Assembly: GCF_022288725.1 (NCBI RefSeq)
Contig: NZ_JAKNTA010000005.1
Span: forward strand, 646,457-710,456
Origin: Kitasatospora sp. A2-31
GTDB lineage: Bacteria > Actinomycetota > Actinomycetes > Streptomycetales > Streptomycetaceae
Direction: 5' to 3'
DNA length: 64,000 nucleotides
The position numbers were made by a program, and so were the translations under genes. The stretch's first letter is position 1, and each line of letters starts with the position of its first letter. The notes under the pieces are model-generated. The model made no database searches and was not told the DNA's origin. It saw only the letters and a list, made by a program, of their open reading frames with translations. Below, piece after piece: positions 43,741-52,578 of this stretch.

Positions 43741-45831
43741 TTGACAGCAACCGCGGACGGCCGGCTCGACCCTGAGTACGATTCCGAGCCGGTCGCGGTG
43801 GGCGACCGCCCGCCGGCGCTGCTGAGCGCCGGCCGGTGGCAGCCCGCGGGCCCCGAGCCGGTACGGGCGGCCGAGGCGCCCGACCAGCCGCCCGGGCCCG
43901 CCTCCGCCGAGGAGGCCCTGGCCCGGGCCACCACTCACCTGCTCTCGCTGCAGAGCTCCGAGGGCTGGTGGAAGGGAGACCTGGAAACCAACGTCACCAT
44001 GGACGCGGAGGACTTACTGCTCCGGCAGTTCCTCGGTATCCGGACGGAGGACCAGACCAAGGCCACCGCGGAGTGGATCCGCTCGCAACAGCGGGAGGAC
44101 GGCACCTGGTCCACCTTCCACGGCGGGCCGCCCGAGCTCTCCACCACCGTCGAGGCCTACGTCGCCCTCAGACTCGCCGGCGACGACCCGAACGACGCGC
44201 ACATGGCCGCCGCCGCCCGCTACGTGAGATCCGCCGGCGGCATCGCGGCCGCCCGGGTCTTCACCCGGATCTGGCTCGCGCTCTTCGGCTGGTGGCCGTG
44301 GGAACGGCTGCCCGAGATGCCGCCCGAGATCATGTTCCTGCCCAAATGGCTCCCGCTGAACATCTACGCCTTCGGCTGCTGGGCCCGCCAGACCATCGTC
44401 CCGCTGACCATCGTCTCGGCCCACCGCCCGGTCCGCCCCGCGCCGTTCCCCCTCACCGAGCTGCACACCGACCCGGACCACCCCTTCCCCGAGCGCCCGC
44501 TCGCCCCCGCCACCAGCTGGGACGGCGTCTTCGAACGCCTGGACAAGGTCCTGCACGCCTACCACCGCCGGGCCCTGCGCCCGCTGCGCCGGCTCGCCGT
44601 CTCGCAGGCCTGCCGCTGGATCGTCGAACGCCAGGAGGCGGACGGCTGCTGGGGCGGCATCCAACCGCCCGCCGTCTACTCGCTGATCGCCCTGCACCTG
44701 GAGGGCTACGAGCTCGACCACCCCGTGATGCAGGCCGGACTCTCCTCCTTCGACCGCTTCACGGTGCACACCGAGGACGGCCGCCGCTGGCTGGAGGCCT
44801 GCCAGTCCCCGGTCTGGGACACCTGCCTGGCCACCATCGCGCTGGTGGACGCCGGGCTGCCGGCCGACCACCCCGCCCTGGTGTCCGCCGTCGACTGGAT
44901 GCTCGGCGAGGAGATCACCAGGCGCGGCGACTGGTCGGTGCGGCGGCCCTCGCTCGCCCCCGGCGGCTGGGCCTTCGAGTTCGAGAACGACACCTACCCC
45001 GACATCGACGACACCGCCGAGGTGGTCCTCGCGCTGCGCCGGGTCCGCCACCCCGACCCCGCCAAGGTCGGCGGAGCGGTCGACCGCGGCGTCGGCTGGA
45101 ACCTCGGAATGCAGTCCAAGAACGGCGCCTGGGGCGCGTTCGACGTCGACAACACCAGCACCCTGCCGAACAAGCTGCCGTTCTGCGACTTCGGCGAGGT
45201 GGTCGACCCGCCGTCCGCCGACGTCACCGCGCACGTGGTGGAGATGCTCGCCGAGGTCGGCAAGGCCGAGGACCCCCGCACCCGCCGCGGCGTCGAGTGG
45301 CTGCTGCGCAATCAGGAGGCGGACGGCTCCTGGTTCGGCCGCTGGGGCACCAACTACATCTACGGCACCGGCTCGGTGCTGCCCGCCCTCGTCGCCGCCG
45401 GCGTCCCGGACGAGCACCCCGCGATCCGCCGCGCCGTCCGCTGGCTGGAGGACCGCCAGAACACCGACGGCGGCTGGGGCGAGGACATGCGCTCCTACGA
45501 CGACCCGGTCCGCTGGGCCGGGCGCGGCGACTCCACCGCCTCGCAGACCGCCTGGGCCCTGATGGCCCTGCTCGCGGCCGGCGAGGGCCCCGACGGCCGG
45601 GCCAACCCGGCGGTCGAGCGCGGCGTGGACTGGCTGGTCCGCACCCAGCTGCCCGAGGGCACCTGGGACGAACCACAGTTCACCGGCACCGGCTTCCCCT
45701 GGGACTTCTCCATCAACTACCACCTGTACCGGCTGGTCTTCCCGGTCACCGCACTGGGCCGGTACCTGCACGGAAACCCCGCCACCGGCCGCCCGGCCAC
45801 CGGCACCCCGGCGATCGGGGCGGCCCGGTGA
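43741..45831 (+). CDS. shc: Squalene-hopene cyclase
   Basis: 696 residues. The catalytic DxDD motif is in TYPDIDDTAEVVLALRR. Multiple QW repeats are visible (for example QSKNGAWGAFD, RQNTDGGWGED, QLPEGTWDEP). It is a peripheral membrane enzyme that cyclises squalene to hopene/hopanol. The N-terminal ~50 residues are a proline-rich extension. TTG 43741 is preceded by GAGAGAGG, with wide spacing. The stop overlaps hpnG as GTGA. Confidence 0.96.
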   Translation: MTATADGRLDPEYDSEPVAVGDRPPALLSAGRWQPAGPEPVRAAEAPDQPPGPASAEEALARATTHLLSLQSSEGWWKGDLETNVTMDAEDLLLRQFLGIRTEDQTKATAEWIRSQQREDGTWSTFHGGPPELSTTVEAYVALRLAGDDPNDAHMAAAARYVRSAGGIAAARVFTRIWLALFGWWPWERLPEMPPEIMFLPKWLPLNIYAFGCWARQTIVPLTIVSAHRPVRPAPFPLTELHTDPDHPFPERPLAPATSWDGVFERLDKVLHAYHRRALRPLRRLAVSQACRWIVERQEADGCWGGIQPPAVYSLIALHLEGYELDHPVMQAGLSSFDRFTVHTEDGRRWLEACQSPVWDTCLATIALVDAGLPADHPALVSAVDWMLGEEITRRGDWSVRRPSLAPGGWAFEFENDTYPDIDDTAEVVLALRRVRHPDPAKVGGAVDRGVGWNLGMQSKNGAWGAFDVDNTSTLPNKLPFCDFGEVVDPPSADVTAHVVEMLAEVGKAEDPRTRRGVEWLLRNQEADGSWFGRWGTNYIYGTGSVLPALVAAGVPDEHPAIRRAVRWLEDRQNTDGGWGEDMRSYDDPVRWAGRGDSTASQTAWALMALLAAGEGPDGRANPAVERGVDWLVRTQLPEGTWDEPQFTGTGFPWDFSINYHLYRLVFPVTALGRYLHGNPATGRPATGTPAIGAAR

Positions 45832-46514
45832 ACCCTGCCCCACTGCTGGTGCTCTGCGCGCTCGGCCCCGAGGTCTGGGCCCTGCGCGGAGGGGACTGGC
45901 GCGGCGCGGCCGGCGGTCCGCCCGTGCTCGTGCGCACCGGCGTCGGGCGGCGGCGCGCCTCGCACACCGTACGGCGGCTGCTCACCTCGGCCCCCGGAGG
46001 CTACGGCGCCGTCGTGGTGGCCGGCTTCGGTGCCGCCGTCGGGCCCGGCGTGGCCCCCGCCGACGTCATCGTCGCGGACGGGGTGCGCGACGCCGAGGGC
46101 AACCACTTCGCCGTCGACTCCGGGCCGGACCTCACCCGGGCCCTGAGGGCACGCGGCCTCACCGCCCACACCGGCACCCACCACACCGCCGACCACGTGG
46201 TGCGCGGCCTCGAGCGGCGCGCCCTGCACCTGCAGGGGGCGCTCGCCGTCGACATGGAGGCCGCCGCCGTCCTCGCCGCCCTGCACGAGCTCCGCCCCGT
46301 GCTGCCCGCGGCCGTCCTGCGGGTGGTGGTCGACACCCCCGAGCACGAACTGCTGCGCCCGGGCACCCTGCCGGCCGGCGTCCGGGCCTGGCGCACGCTG
46401 CGGGCCGCCGTGCCCGCGCTGGTCGACTGGCACGAACGGAACCGGCCGGCCCGGCGTCCGGCACCCGGCGCCCTCACCCACCCCACACCCTCGATCCCCC
46501 AGGAGGCGAGCTAG
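45828..46514 (+). CDS. hpnG: Hopanoid-associated nucleosidase/phosphorylase HpnG
   Basis: 228 residues of the PNP/UDP phosphorylase (nucleosidase) fold. Features are the start LLVLCALGPEVWALRGG, the phosphate/ribose loop VVVAGFGAAVGPGVAPADV, and the ribose-binding Met-Glu in LAVDMEAAAVLAAL. HpnG releases adenine from adenosylhopane to give ribosylhopane. GTG 45828 overlaps the shc stop. It lies 2 bases before hpnH, whose product makes its substrate. Confidence 0.9.
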   Translation: MNPAPLLVLCALGPEVWALRGGDWRGAAGGPPVLVRTGVGRRRASHTVRRLLTSAPGGYGAVVVAGFGAAVGPGVAPADVIVADGVRDAEGNHFAVDSGPDLTRALRARGLTAHTGTHHTADHVVRGLERRALHLQGALAVDMEAAAVLAALHELRPVLPAAVLRVVVDTPEHELLRPGTLPAGVRAWRTLRAAVPALVDWHERNRPARRPAPGALTHPTPSIPQEAS

Positions 46515-46516
46515 CC

Positions 46517-47542
46517 ATGGCCATGCCGCTGCGCCAGACCGTGCGGGTCAGTACCTACCTCATGCAGCAGAAGCTCAGGCGGCGGGAGAAGTTTCCGCTG
46601 ATCGTCGAACTGGAACCGCTCTTCGCCTGCAACCTGGCCTGCGAGGGGTGCGGCAAGATCCAGCACCCGGCGGGTGTGCTGAAGCAGCGGATGCCGGTCG
46701 CGCAGGCCGTCGGCGCCGTGCTGGAGTCGGGTGCGCCGATGGTCTCGATCGCCGGCGGAGAGCCGCTGATGCACCCGCAGATCGACGAGATCGTGCGACA
46801 GCTGGTCGCCCGCCGCAAGTACGTCTTCCTCTGCACCAACGCGCTGCTGATGCGCAAGAAGCTCGACAGGTTCAAGCCCTCGCCCTACTTCACCTTCACG
46901 GTGCACATCGACGGGCTGCGCGAGCGGCACGACGCCTCGGTGGCCAAGGAGGGCACCTTCGACGAGGCGGTGGAGGCGATCAAGGAGGCCAAGCGACGCG
47001 GCTTCCGGGTCACCACCAACAGCACGTTCTTCAACACCGACACCCCGCAGACCATCATCGACGTCCTGGACTACCTCAACGACGAGCTCCAGGTCGACGA
47101 AATGATGATCTCCCCGGCGTTCGCCTACGAGAAGGCCCCCGACCAGGAGCACTTCCTCGGCGTCGAGCAGACCCGTGAGCTCTTCCGCAAGACCTTCGCC
47201 GGCGGCAACCGGCGCCGCTGGCGGCTCAACCACAGCCCGCTCTTCCTGGACTTCCTGGAGGGCAAGGTCGACTTCGAGTGCACCGCCTGGGGCATCCCCA
47301 ACTACTCGCTGTTCGGCTGGCAGCGCCCCTGCTACCTGATGGCGGACGGCTACGTCGCCACCTACCGCGAGCTGATCGAGGAGACCGACTGGTCGAAGTA
47401 CGGCCGCGGCCGGGACGCCCGCTGCGCGAACTGCATGGCGCACTGCGGCTACGAGCCGACCGCCGTCCTCGCCACCATGGGCTCGCTGAAGGAATCACTG
47501 CGGGCGATCACCGACACCGTCGGCGCCAACCGCCGCCGCTGA
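46517..47542 (+). CDS. hpnH: Adenosyl-hopene transferase HpnH (radical SAM)
   Basis: 341 residues. The radical SAM cluster motif CxxxCxxC is in FACNLACEGCGKIQHP. Further family features are IAGGEPLMHPQID and the C-terminal cysteines in DARCANCMAHCGYEP, as in HpnH/SPASM-like proteins. It couples 5'-deoxyadenosyl to hopene (diploptene). ATG 46517 follows AGGAGG. The downstream gap to dxs is 120 bases and contains no ispG. Confidence 0.95.
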   Translation: MAMPLRQTVRVSTYLMQQKLRRREKFPLIVELEPLFACNLACEGCGKIQHPAGVLKQRMPVAQAVGAVLESGAPMVSIAGGEPLMHPQIDEIVRQLVARRKYVFLCTNALLMRKKLDRFKPSPYFTFTVHIDGLRERHDASVAKEGTFDEAVEAIKEAKRRGFRVTTNSTFFNTDTPQTIIDVLDYLNDELQVDEMMISPAFAYEKAPDQEHFLGVEQTRELFRKTFAGGNRRRWRLNHSPLFLDFLEGKVDFECTAWGIPNYSLFGWQRPCYLMADGYVATYRELIEETDWSKYGRGRDARCANCMAHCGYEPTAVLATMGSLKESLRAITDTVGANRRR

Positions 47543-47662
47543 CCGCACCCTCCGCCCGGCACGGGAACGGCCTCCCGGGCCGGGCGGCCCCTGCACCAGG
47601 GGTACGCCGCACCAGGGGTACCACCGGAACCACCGCACCACCCCGAGTCGCGAGGTGAACAC
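47543..47662. other. Gap between hpnH and dxs with a short direct repeat
   Basis: GCACCAGGGGTAC occurs twice with a 16-base period near 47592-47620. No gene fits. In S. coelicolor, as I recall, ispG occupies the equivalent place. Confidence 0.55.
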
Positions 47663-49573
47663 ATGTCACTGCTCTCCAGCGTCAAGTCCCCGGCCGACCT
47701 GCGGAGGATCCCGGCCGCCGAGCTGCCGCTCCTCGCCGACGAGATCCGCGACTTCCTGATCGACGCCGTCACCCGGACCGGCGGCCACCTCGGCCCCAAC
47801 CTCGGCGTGGTGGAGCTGACCATCGCCCTGCACCGGGTCTTCGACTCGCCCTACGACCGGATCGTCTGGGACACCGGCCACCAGAGCTACGTCCACAAAC
47901 TGCTCACCGGGCGGCAGGACTTCTCGAAACTGCGCAGCAGGGGCGGGCTCTCCGGTTATCCCTCGCGCTCCGAGTCCGAACACGACCTGGTCGAGAACTC
48001 GCACGCCTCCACCGCGCTGTCCTACGCGGACGGCCTGGCCAAGGCGGCCCGCCTGCTCGGCCAGCACGACCGGCAGACCGTCGCGGTCATCGGCGACGGC
48101 GCCCTCACCGGAGGGCTCGCCTGGGAGGCGCTCAACAACATCGCGGAGGCCCGAGACCGGCCGCTGGTCATCGTCGTCAACGACAACGAGCGCTCCTACG
48201 CCAAGACCATCGGCGGCCTGGCCCACCACCTCGCCACGCTGCGCACCACTCAGGGCTACGAACGCTTCCTCGCGCTCGGCAAGGGGGCGCTGCAGCGCAC
48301 CCCGCTGGTCGGCCAGCCGATCTTCGACGCGCTGCACGGCGCCAAGAAGGGGTTCAAGGACGCCTTCGCGCCGCAGGGCATGTTCGAGGACCTCGGGCTC
48401 AAGTACCTCGGGCCGATCGACGGGCACGACCTGTCCGCGATCGAGCAGGCACTGCGCCAGGCACGCGGCTTCGGCGGTCCGGTGATCGTGCACTGCCTGA
48501 CCGTCAAGGGCCGCGGCTACCGCCCGGCCGAACAGGACGAGGCGGACCGGTTCCACGCGGTCGGCCCGATCGACCCGTACACCTGCCTGCCCGTCTCGCC
48601 CAGCGGCGGGGTCTCCTGGACGTCCGTGTTCGGCGACGAGATGTACGCCCTGGGCGCGGAGCGGCCGGACCTGGTGGCGATCACCGCCGCGATGCTCCAA
48701 CCGGTCGGGCTCGCCAGGTTCGCCAAGGCGTTCCCGGAGCGGACCTTCGACGTCGGCATCGCCGAGCAGCACGCCGTGACCAGCGCGGCCGGGCTGGCCA
48801 CCGGCGGGCTGCACCCGGTGGTGGCGGTCTACGCGACCTTCCTCAACCGGGCCTTCGACCAGGTGCTGATGGACGTCGCCCTGCACCGGCTGGGCGTCAC
48901 CTTCGTGCTGGACCGCTCCGGCGTGACCGGCCCGGACGGCGCCTCCCACAACGGTATGTGGGACATGTCGATCCTCCAGGTCGTCCCCGGTCTGCGGCTC
49001 GCCGCGCCGCGCGACGCCGACCAGCTGCGGGCCCAGCTGCGCGAGGCGGTGGACGTCGCGGACGCCCCGACCGTGGTCCGCTTCCCGAAGGCCGACATCG
49101 GGCCGGCCGTCCCGGCGGTGGAGCGGATCGGCGGCGTGGACGTGCTGCTGCGCACCGGCGAGCTGCCGGAGATCCTGCTGGTCACGGCCGGCACCACGGC
49201 CGGCGCCGGGCTGGACGCGGCCCGGCTGCTGCTGGCCGAGGGGTTCACCGCGACCGTCGTCGACCCGCGCTGGGTGAAACCGGTCGACCCGGCCCTCGCC
49301 GTGCTGGCCGCCGCGCACCGGCTGGTGGTCACCGTCGAGGACAACGGCCGCACCGGCGGCGTCGGGGCCGCGGTCGCGCAGGCACTGCAGGACGCCGACG
49401 TGGACGTCCCGGTACGGGTGCTCGGCCTGCCGCAGGAGTTCCTCGGGCACGCAGCCCGCGGCGAGATCCTGGAGGAGACCGGCCTGACCGGTACCGGGGT
49501 GGCCGCCCAGACCGCCGCCTTCGCCAAGAACCTGCTACCGACCCGAGGAGCGAAACAGCGCCATGCCGGCTGA
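47663..49573 (+). CDS. dxs: 1-deoxy-D-xylulose-5-phosphate synthase
   Basis: 636 residues. Thiamine-diphosphate motif VAVIGDGALTGGLAWEALNN; catalytic histidine in WDTGHQSYVHKLLTGR; transketolase pyrimidine-domain stretch DVGIAEQHAVTSAAGLA; and DRSGVTGPDGASHNGMWD. DXS starts the MEP isoprenoid pathway from pyruvate and glyceraldehyde-3-phosphate. It is probably a second, hopanoid-dedicated copy. ATG 47663 follows GCGAGGTG. It overlaps hpnO by 11 bases. Confidence 0.96.
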   Translation: MSLLSSVKSPADLRRIPAAELPLLADEIRDFLIDAVTRTGGHLGPNLGVVELTIALHRVFDSPYDRIVWDTGHQSYVHKLLTGRQDFSKLRSRGGLSGYPSRSESEHDLVENSHASTALSYADGLAKAARLLGQHDRQTVAVIGDGALTGGLAWEALNNIAEARDRPLVIVVNDNERSYAKTIGGLAHHLATLRTTQGYERFLALGKGALQRTPLVGQPIFDALHGAKKGFKDAFAPQGMFEDLGLKYLGPIDGHDLSAIEQALRQARGFGGPVIVHCLTVKGRGYRPAEQDEADRFHAVGPIDPYTCLPVSPSGGVSWTSVFGDEMYALGAERPDLVAITAAMLQPVGLARFAKAFPERTFDVGIAEQHAVTSAAGLATGGLHPVVAVYATFLNRAFDQVLMDVALHRLGVTFVLDRSGVTGPDGASHNGMWDMSILQVVPGLRLAAPRDADQLRAQLREAVDVADAPTVVRFPKADIGPAVPAVERIGGVDVLLRTGELPEILLVTAGTTAGAGLDAARLLLAEGFTATVVDPRWVKPVDPALAVLAAAHRLVVTVEDNGRTGGVGAAVAQALQDADVDVPVRVLGLPQEFLGHAARGEILEETGLTGTGVAAQTAAFAKNLLPTRGAKQRHAG

Positions 49574-50969
49574 CCCCGACCGAACCGGTCCCCGCTTCGA
49601 CCTCGCCGCCCTGATCGCCGAACGCGGCGCGGAGCGGTACGAGTTGCACAGCCGCTACCTGAATCCGCAGCTGCCGCGGATGCTGCGCACGATCGGATTC
49701 GACAAGTTCTACGAGCGCGCCGAGGGTCCGTACTTCTACGACGCCGAGGGCAACGAGTACCTGGACATGCTGGCCGGGTTCGGCATCTTCGCGCTGGGCC
49801 GCCACCACCCGGTGGTGCGCTCGGCGATCCAGCAGGTGATGGACCTCGACCTGCCGGACCTGGTCCGCTTCGACTGCTCGCCGCTGCCCGGCCTCCTCGC
49901 CGAACGCCTGCTCTCGTACGCGCCGGGCCTGGACCGCGTCTTCTTCGGCAACAGCGGTACCGAGGCGGTCGAGACGGCCCTCAAGTTCGCGCGGTACGCG
50001 ACCGGCCGCCGGCGGATCCTCTACGCGGACCACGCCTTCCACGGGCTGACCACCGGCTCGCTCTCGGTCAACGGGGAGAGCGGGTTCCGCAAGGGTTTCG
50101 ACCCGCTGCTGCCGGACACCGCCGTCCCGTTGGGCGATCTCGCGGCCCTGGCCAAGGAGTTGAAGAAGGGCGACGTCGCGGCGCTGATCGTGGAGCCGAT
50201 CCAGGGCAAGGGCGTGCAGGCGCCGCCGCCGGGCTGGCTGCGCGAGGCGCAGGAGCTGGTGCACGCCCACAAGGCGCTGCTGATCTGCGACGAGGTGCAG
50301 ACCGGCGTCGGCCGGACCGGCGACTTCTTCGCCTACCAGCACGAGGAGGGCGTGCTGCCGGACCTGGTCTGCGCGGCGAAGGCGCTCTCCGGCGGTTACG
50401 TGCCGGTCGGGGCGACGCTCGGCAAGAGCTGGATCTTCGAGAAGGTGTACTCGTCGATGGACCGGGTGCTGGTGCACTCGGCCAGCTTCGGCTCCAACGC
50501 CCAGGCGATGGCGGCGGGCCTGGCCACCCTGGAGGTGATGCGGGACGAGAAGGTGGTCGAGAACGCAGGCCGGATCGGCGACCTGTTCCGCGAGCGGTTG
50601 ACGGCGCTGGTCGAGCGGTACGAGCTGCTGGCGGAGGTCCGCGGCCGGGGTCTGATGATCGGCATCGAGTTCGGCCGGCCGAAGTCGCTGAAGCTGCGGA
50701 CCGGCTGGACGGCACTGCAGGCCGCCCGGAAGGGGCTCTTCGCGCAGATGGTGGTCGTCCCGCTGTTGCAGCGGCACCGGATCCTCACCCAGGTGTCCGG
50801 GGACCACCTGGAAGTGATCAAGCTGATTCCACCGCTGATCATCACCGAACGGGACGTCGACCGCTTCGTGAACGCCTTCGTCGACGTGATGGACGACGCC
50901 CACCGGGGGAGCGGGCTGATGTGGGACTTCGGCCGGACCCTCGTGAAGCAGGCGGTCGGCAACCGCTAG
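49563..50969 (+). CDS. hpnO: Class III aminotransferase HpnO
   Basis: 468 residues. PLP-dependent class III aminotransferase. PLP-phosphate region FFGNSGTEAVETALKFAR, LICDEVQTGVGRTG with the PLP Asp, and the Schiff-base lysine in VCAAKALSGGYVPVGA. In hopanoid clusters HpnO aminates the ribosylhopane-derived side chain to aminobacteriohopanetriol. ATG 49563 lies inside the end of dxs. A terminator follows at 51010. Confidence 0.92.
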   Translation: MPADPDRTGPRFDLAALIAERGAERYELHSRYLNPQLPRMLRTIGFDKFYERAEGPYFYDAEGNEYLDMLAGFGIFALGRHHPVVRSAIQQVMDLDLPDLVRFDCSPLPGLLAERLLSYAPGLDRVFFGNSGTEAVETALKFARYATGRRRILYADHAFHGLTTGSLSVNGESGFRKGFDPLLPDTAVPLGDLAALAKELKKGDVAALIVEPIQGKGVQAPPPGWLREAQELVHAHKALLICDEVQTGVGRTGDFFAYQHEEGVLPDLVCAAKALSGGYVPVGATLGKSWIFEKVYSSMDRVLVHSASFGSNAQAMAAGLATLEVMRDEKVVENAGRIGDLFRERLTALVERYELLAEVRGRGLMIGIEFGRPKSLKLRTGWTALQAARKGLFAQMVVVPLLQRHRILTQVSGDHLEVIKLIPPLIITERDVDRFVNAFVDVMDDAHRGSGLMWDFGRTLVKQAVGNR

Positions 50970-51009
50970 GGCGCCGGGAGCGTTCGGGGCGCCGTCCTGC
51001 GGACACCGT

Positions 51010-51045
51010 GGAGGGGGAGGCCGGGCGGGCCCGGCCTCCCCCTCC
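51010..51045 (+). terminator. Terminator of the hopanoid cluster
   Basis: A perfect 16-bp stem (GGAGGGGGAGGCCGGG with its complement) and a CGGG loop, 40 bases past hpnO. It also lies 15 bases beyond the end of the convergent small membrane gene. Confidence 0.85.
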
Positions 51046-51060
51046 GGGGGAGACACCGCG

Positions 51061-51333
51061 TCAGAGCTCGGTCCGGCGGCGCCGGACGACGATGACGAGA
51101 TCGACGACGGCGAACAGGGTGAGGATCCCGCAGGCCACCGCGAACCCGATGAGCGTGCCCCGGCTGGGGGCGCCGTACTCGGCGGTGTTGGCGGCCCAGA
51201 CCGCGAAGAGCACGGTGGCGATGGCGAACAGCGGGGTGAACGTCAGCGAGAGCAGGTAGCGCAGCTTGAGGTCGCTGCGGGCGGTGGCGGGCTCGGTGCC
51301 GCTCCGCCACCGGCGGGGAGTCGTGGTGCGCAC
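51061..51333 (-). CDS. Small two-helix membrane protein (possibly DUF6343-like)
   Basis: 90 residues. The N-terminal basic part includes SGTEPATARSDLKLRY, followed by two hydrophobic segments (LLSLTFTPLFAIATVLFAVW and LIGFAVACGILTLFAVVDLV) and a C-terminal RRRR tail. I recall small Streptomyces proteins with the EPxTARSxLxLR start (DUF6343), but the assignment is from memory. GTG 51333 has a perfect AAGGAGG 8 bases upstream, so upstream alternatives are unlikely. Function unknown. Confidence 0.8.
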   Translation of the reverse strand: MRTTTPRRWRSGTEPATARSDLKLRYLLSLTFTPLFAIATVLFAVWAANTAEYGAPSRGTLIGFAVACGILTLFAVVDLVIVVRRRRTEL

Positions 51334-51399
51334 GCCCGTCACCTCCTTCGGCGGTCTACGATTCCAGCGTACGTCCGGGGCGGGAGGCGGGGAGGCGCG

Positions 51400-51588
51400 A
51401 TGACCGAGGCGGACGCGGAGGGCTACGCGGGACTGCGGGTGGAGCGGGCGGAGGAGCTGGCCCGCCGCCACGGCTGGGCCTCGGTCCGGGTGCTGCCGCC
51501 CGGGGCGCCGATGACCATGGACTTCCGCGAAGGACGGCTCAACCTCGCGGTGCGCGACGGGGTCGTGGAACGCTCCTGGGAGGGATGA
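51400..51588 (+). CDS. I78-family peptidase inhibitor-like protein
   Basis: 62 residues. The family core GWASVRVLPPGAPMTMDFRE, continuing into GRLNLAVRDG with a charged end, matches the I78 inhibitor pattern (G...R...PG...T.D.R..RLN...D..G.V). No signal peptide is seen, so if it inhibits a protease it does so inside the cell. ATG 51400 follows GGGGAGG. Its 3' end overlaps the convergent PAP2 gene by 50 bases. Confidence 0.82.
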   Translation: MTEADAEGYAGLRVERAEELARRHGWASVRVLPPGAPMTMDFREGRLNLAVRDGVVERSWEG

Positions 51589-52348
51589 CCGCCGGCGCCG
51601 CCCGGTGTGACCGGCGGGCGGCCACCCGCTGTTCGGCGGCGGTCACCAGGGGTTCGAGCAGGGGCAGCGCGAGCAGCACCAGCAGCCCCGCGGTCCAGCC
51701 GGCCAGCACGTCGGACACCCAGTGGGTGCCGAGGTAGACCGTGGTCAGCCCGACCGAACAGGCGGTGGCGGCGGCGAGCACCGCGCCGGTGCGCCGCCAG
51801 CGGACGGCCAGGTAGGCGAGGACTCCCCAGGTGACGACGGCGTTGGCGGTGTGGCCGGAGGGGAATATGGTGCCCCCCGAGAACAGCTCGGGCGAGCCGA
51901 CGTAGTGGGCGTAGTGCGGGCCCAGCCGGCCGGTGACGATCTTCACCGCGCCCACGGTGACGTTGAGCAGCAGTAGCGCGGCGCCCATCACCAGCAGCGG
52001 GCGCAGCCGCCGGAGCCGGTGGGCGCGCCAGCCGAGCCAGGCGAAGGCCGTGATCGCGGAGGGGCCGCGCTGCCCCGCCACCACCCAGTTGTCGAGCAGC
52101 GGTCGCAGACCGGGCCACCGTTCGTAGGGGCGGAGCAGCCGGAGCGACCAGTCGAGGTCGACCAGGGCGGTGTCCAGCAGCACGCCGGCCACCACCAGCA
52201 GGTAGCCGAGGCAGGTGAGGGCGAGCAGGCCGGCGTGGCGCCGGCTCAGCGGCGGCCAGCCGGTGTCCCGGCCGGGGTGGGCGGGGGTGCGGCGCGCGCG
52301 CTCACGCCGGGTGGTCTCGTTCTCCGGCAATTCACTCGGCGCTTGCAC
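51539..52348 (-). CDS. PAP2-family membrane phosphatase with changed motif arginines
   Basis: 269 residues and about six membrane helices. The three phosphatase motifs are KIVTGRLGP, FPSGHTANA and TTVYLGTHWVSD. The central PSGH and the catalytic His/Asp of the third motif are kept. The arginine expected in KX6RP is Gly (…LGP) and that of SRX5HX3D is Thr. This weakens phosphate binding on paper. The protein may be a lipid-phosphate phosphatase with altered chemistry. The start is GTG 52348; the strand upstream has no better RBS. Confidence 0.83.
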   Translation of the reverse strand: MQAPSELPENETTRRERARRTPAHPGRDTGWPPLSRRHAGLLALTCLGYLLVVAGVLLDTALVDLDWSLRLLRPYERWPGLRPLLDNWVVAGQRGPSAITAFAWLGWRAHRLRRLRPLLVMGAALLLLNVTVGAVKIVTGRLGPHYAHYVGSPELFSGGTIFPSGHTANAVVTWGVLAYLAVRWRRTGAVLAAATACSVGLTTVYLGTHWVSDVLAGWTAGLLVLLALPLLEPLVTAAEQRVAARRSHRAAPAVIPPRSVPRPRRAPRG

Positions 52349-52515
52349 GCGGGCGACCCTACCCACGGGGTGCGGGCCGCCCGCCGGGAATTCGGAATTC
52401 TCCGGAAAGCATCGATGAGGCCGGAATCCGGTCATACGGAGATGCTTTTCCGATATTCTCTGACCGCTCGTGTGTCCAGTATTCGGGCACCCGTTCCCAA
52501 GAGCGGGCAAAGCGA

Positions 52516-52553
52516 ACGGAGTGGGAGACCGGCCTGGCCGGCTCCCACTCCGT
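52516..52553 (-). terminator. Terminator of fabG
   Basis: A 12-bp perfect stem (ACGGAGTGGGAG with CTCCCACTCCGT) and an inner CCGGC/GCCGG extension. It begins 26 bases past the fabG stop. Confidence 0.75.
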
Positions 52554-52578
52554 GGTCACCCTGTGTAGGTCCGGTGCC

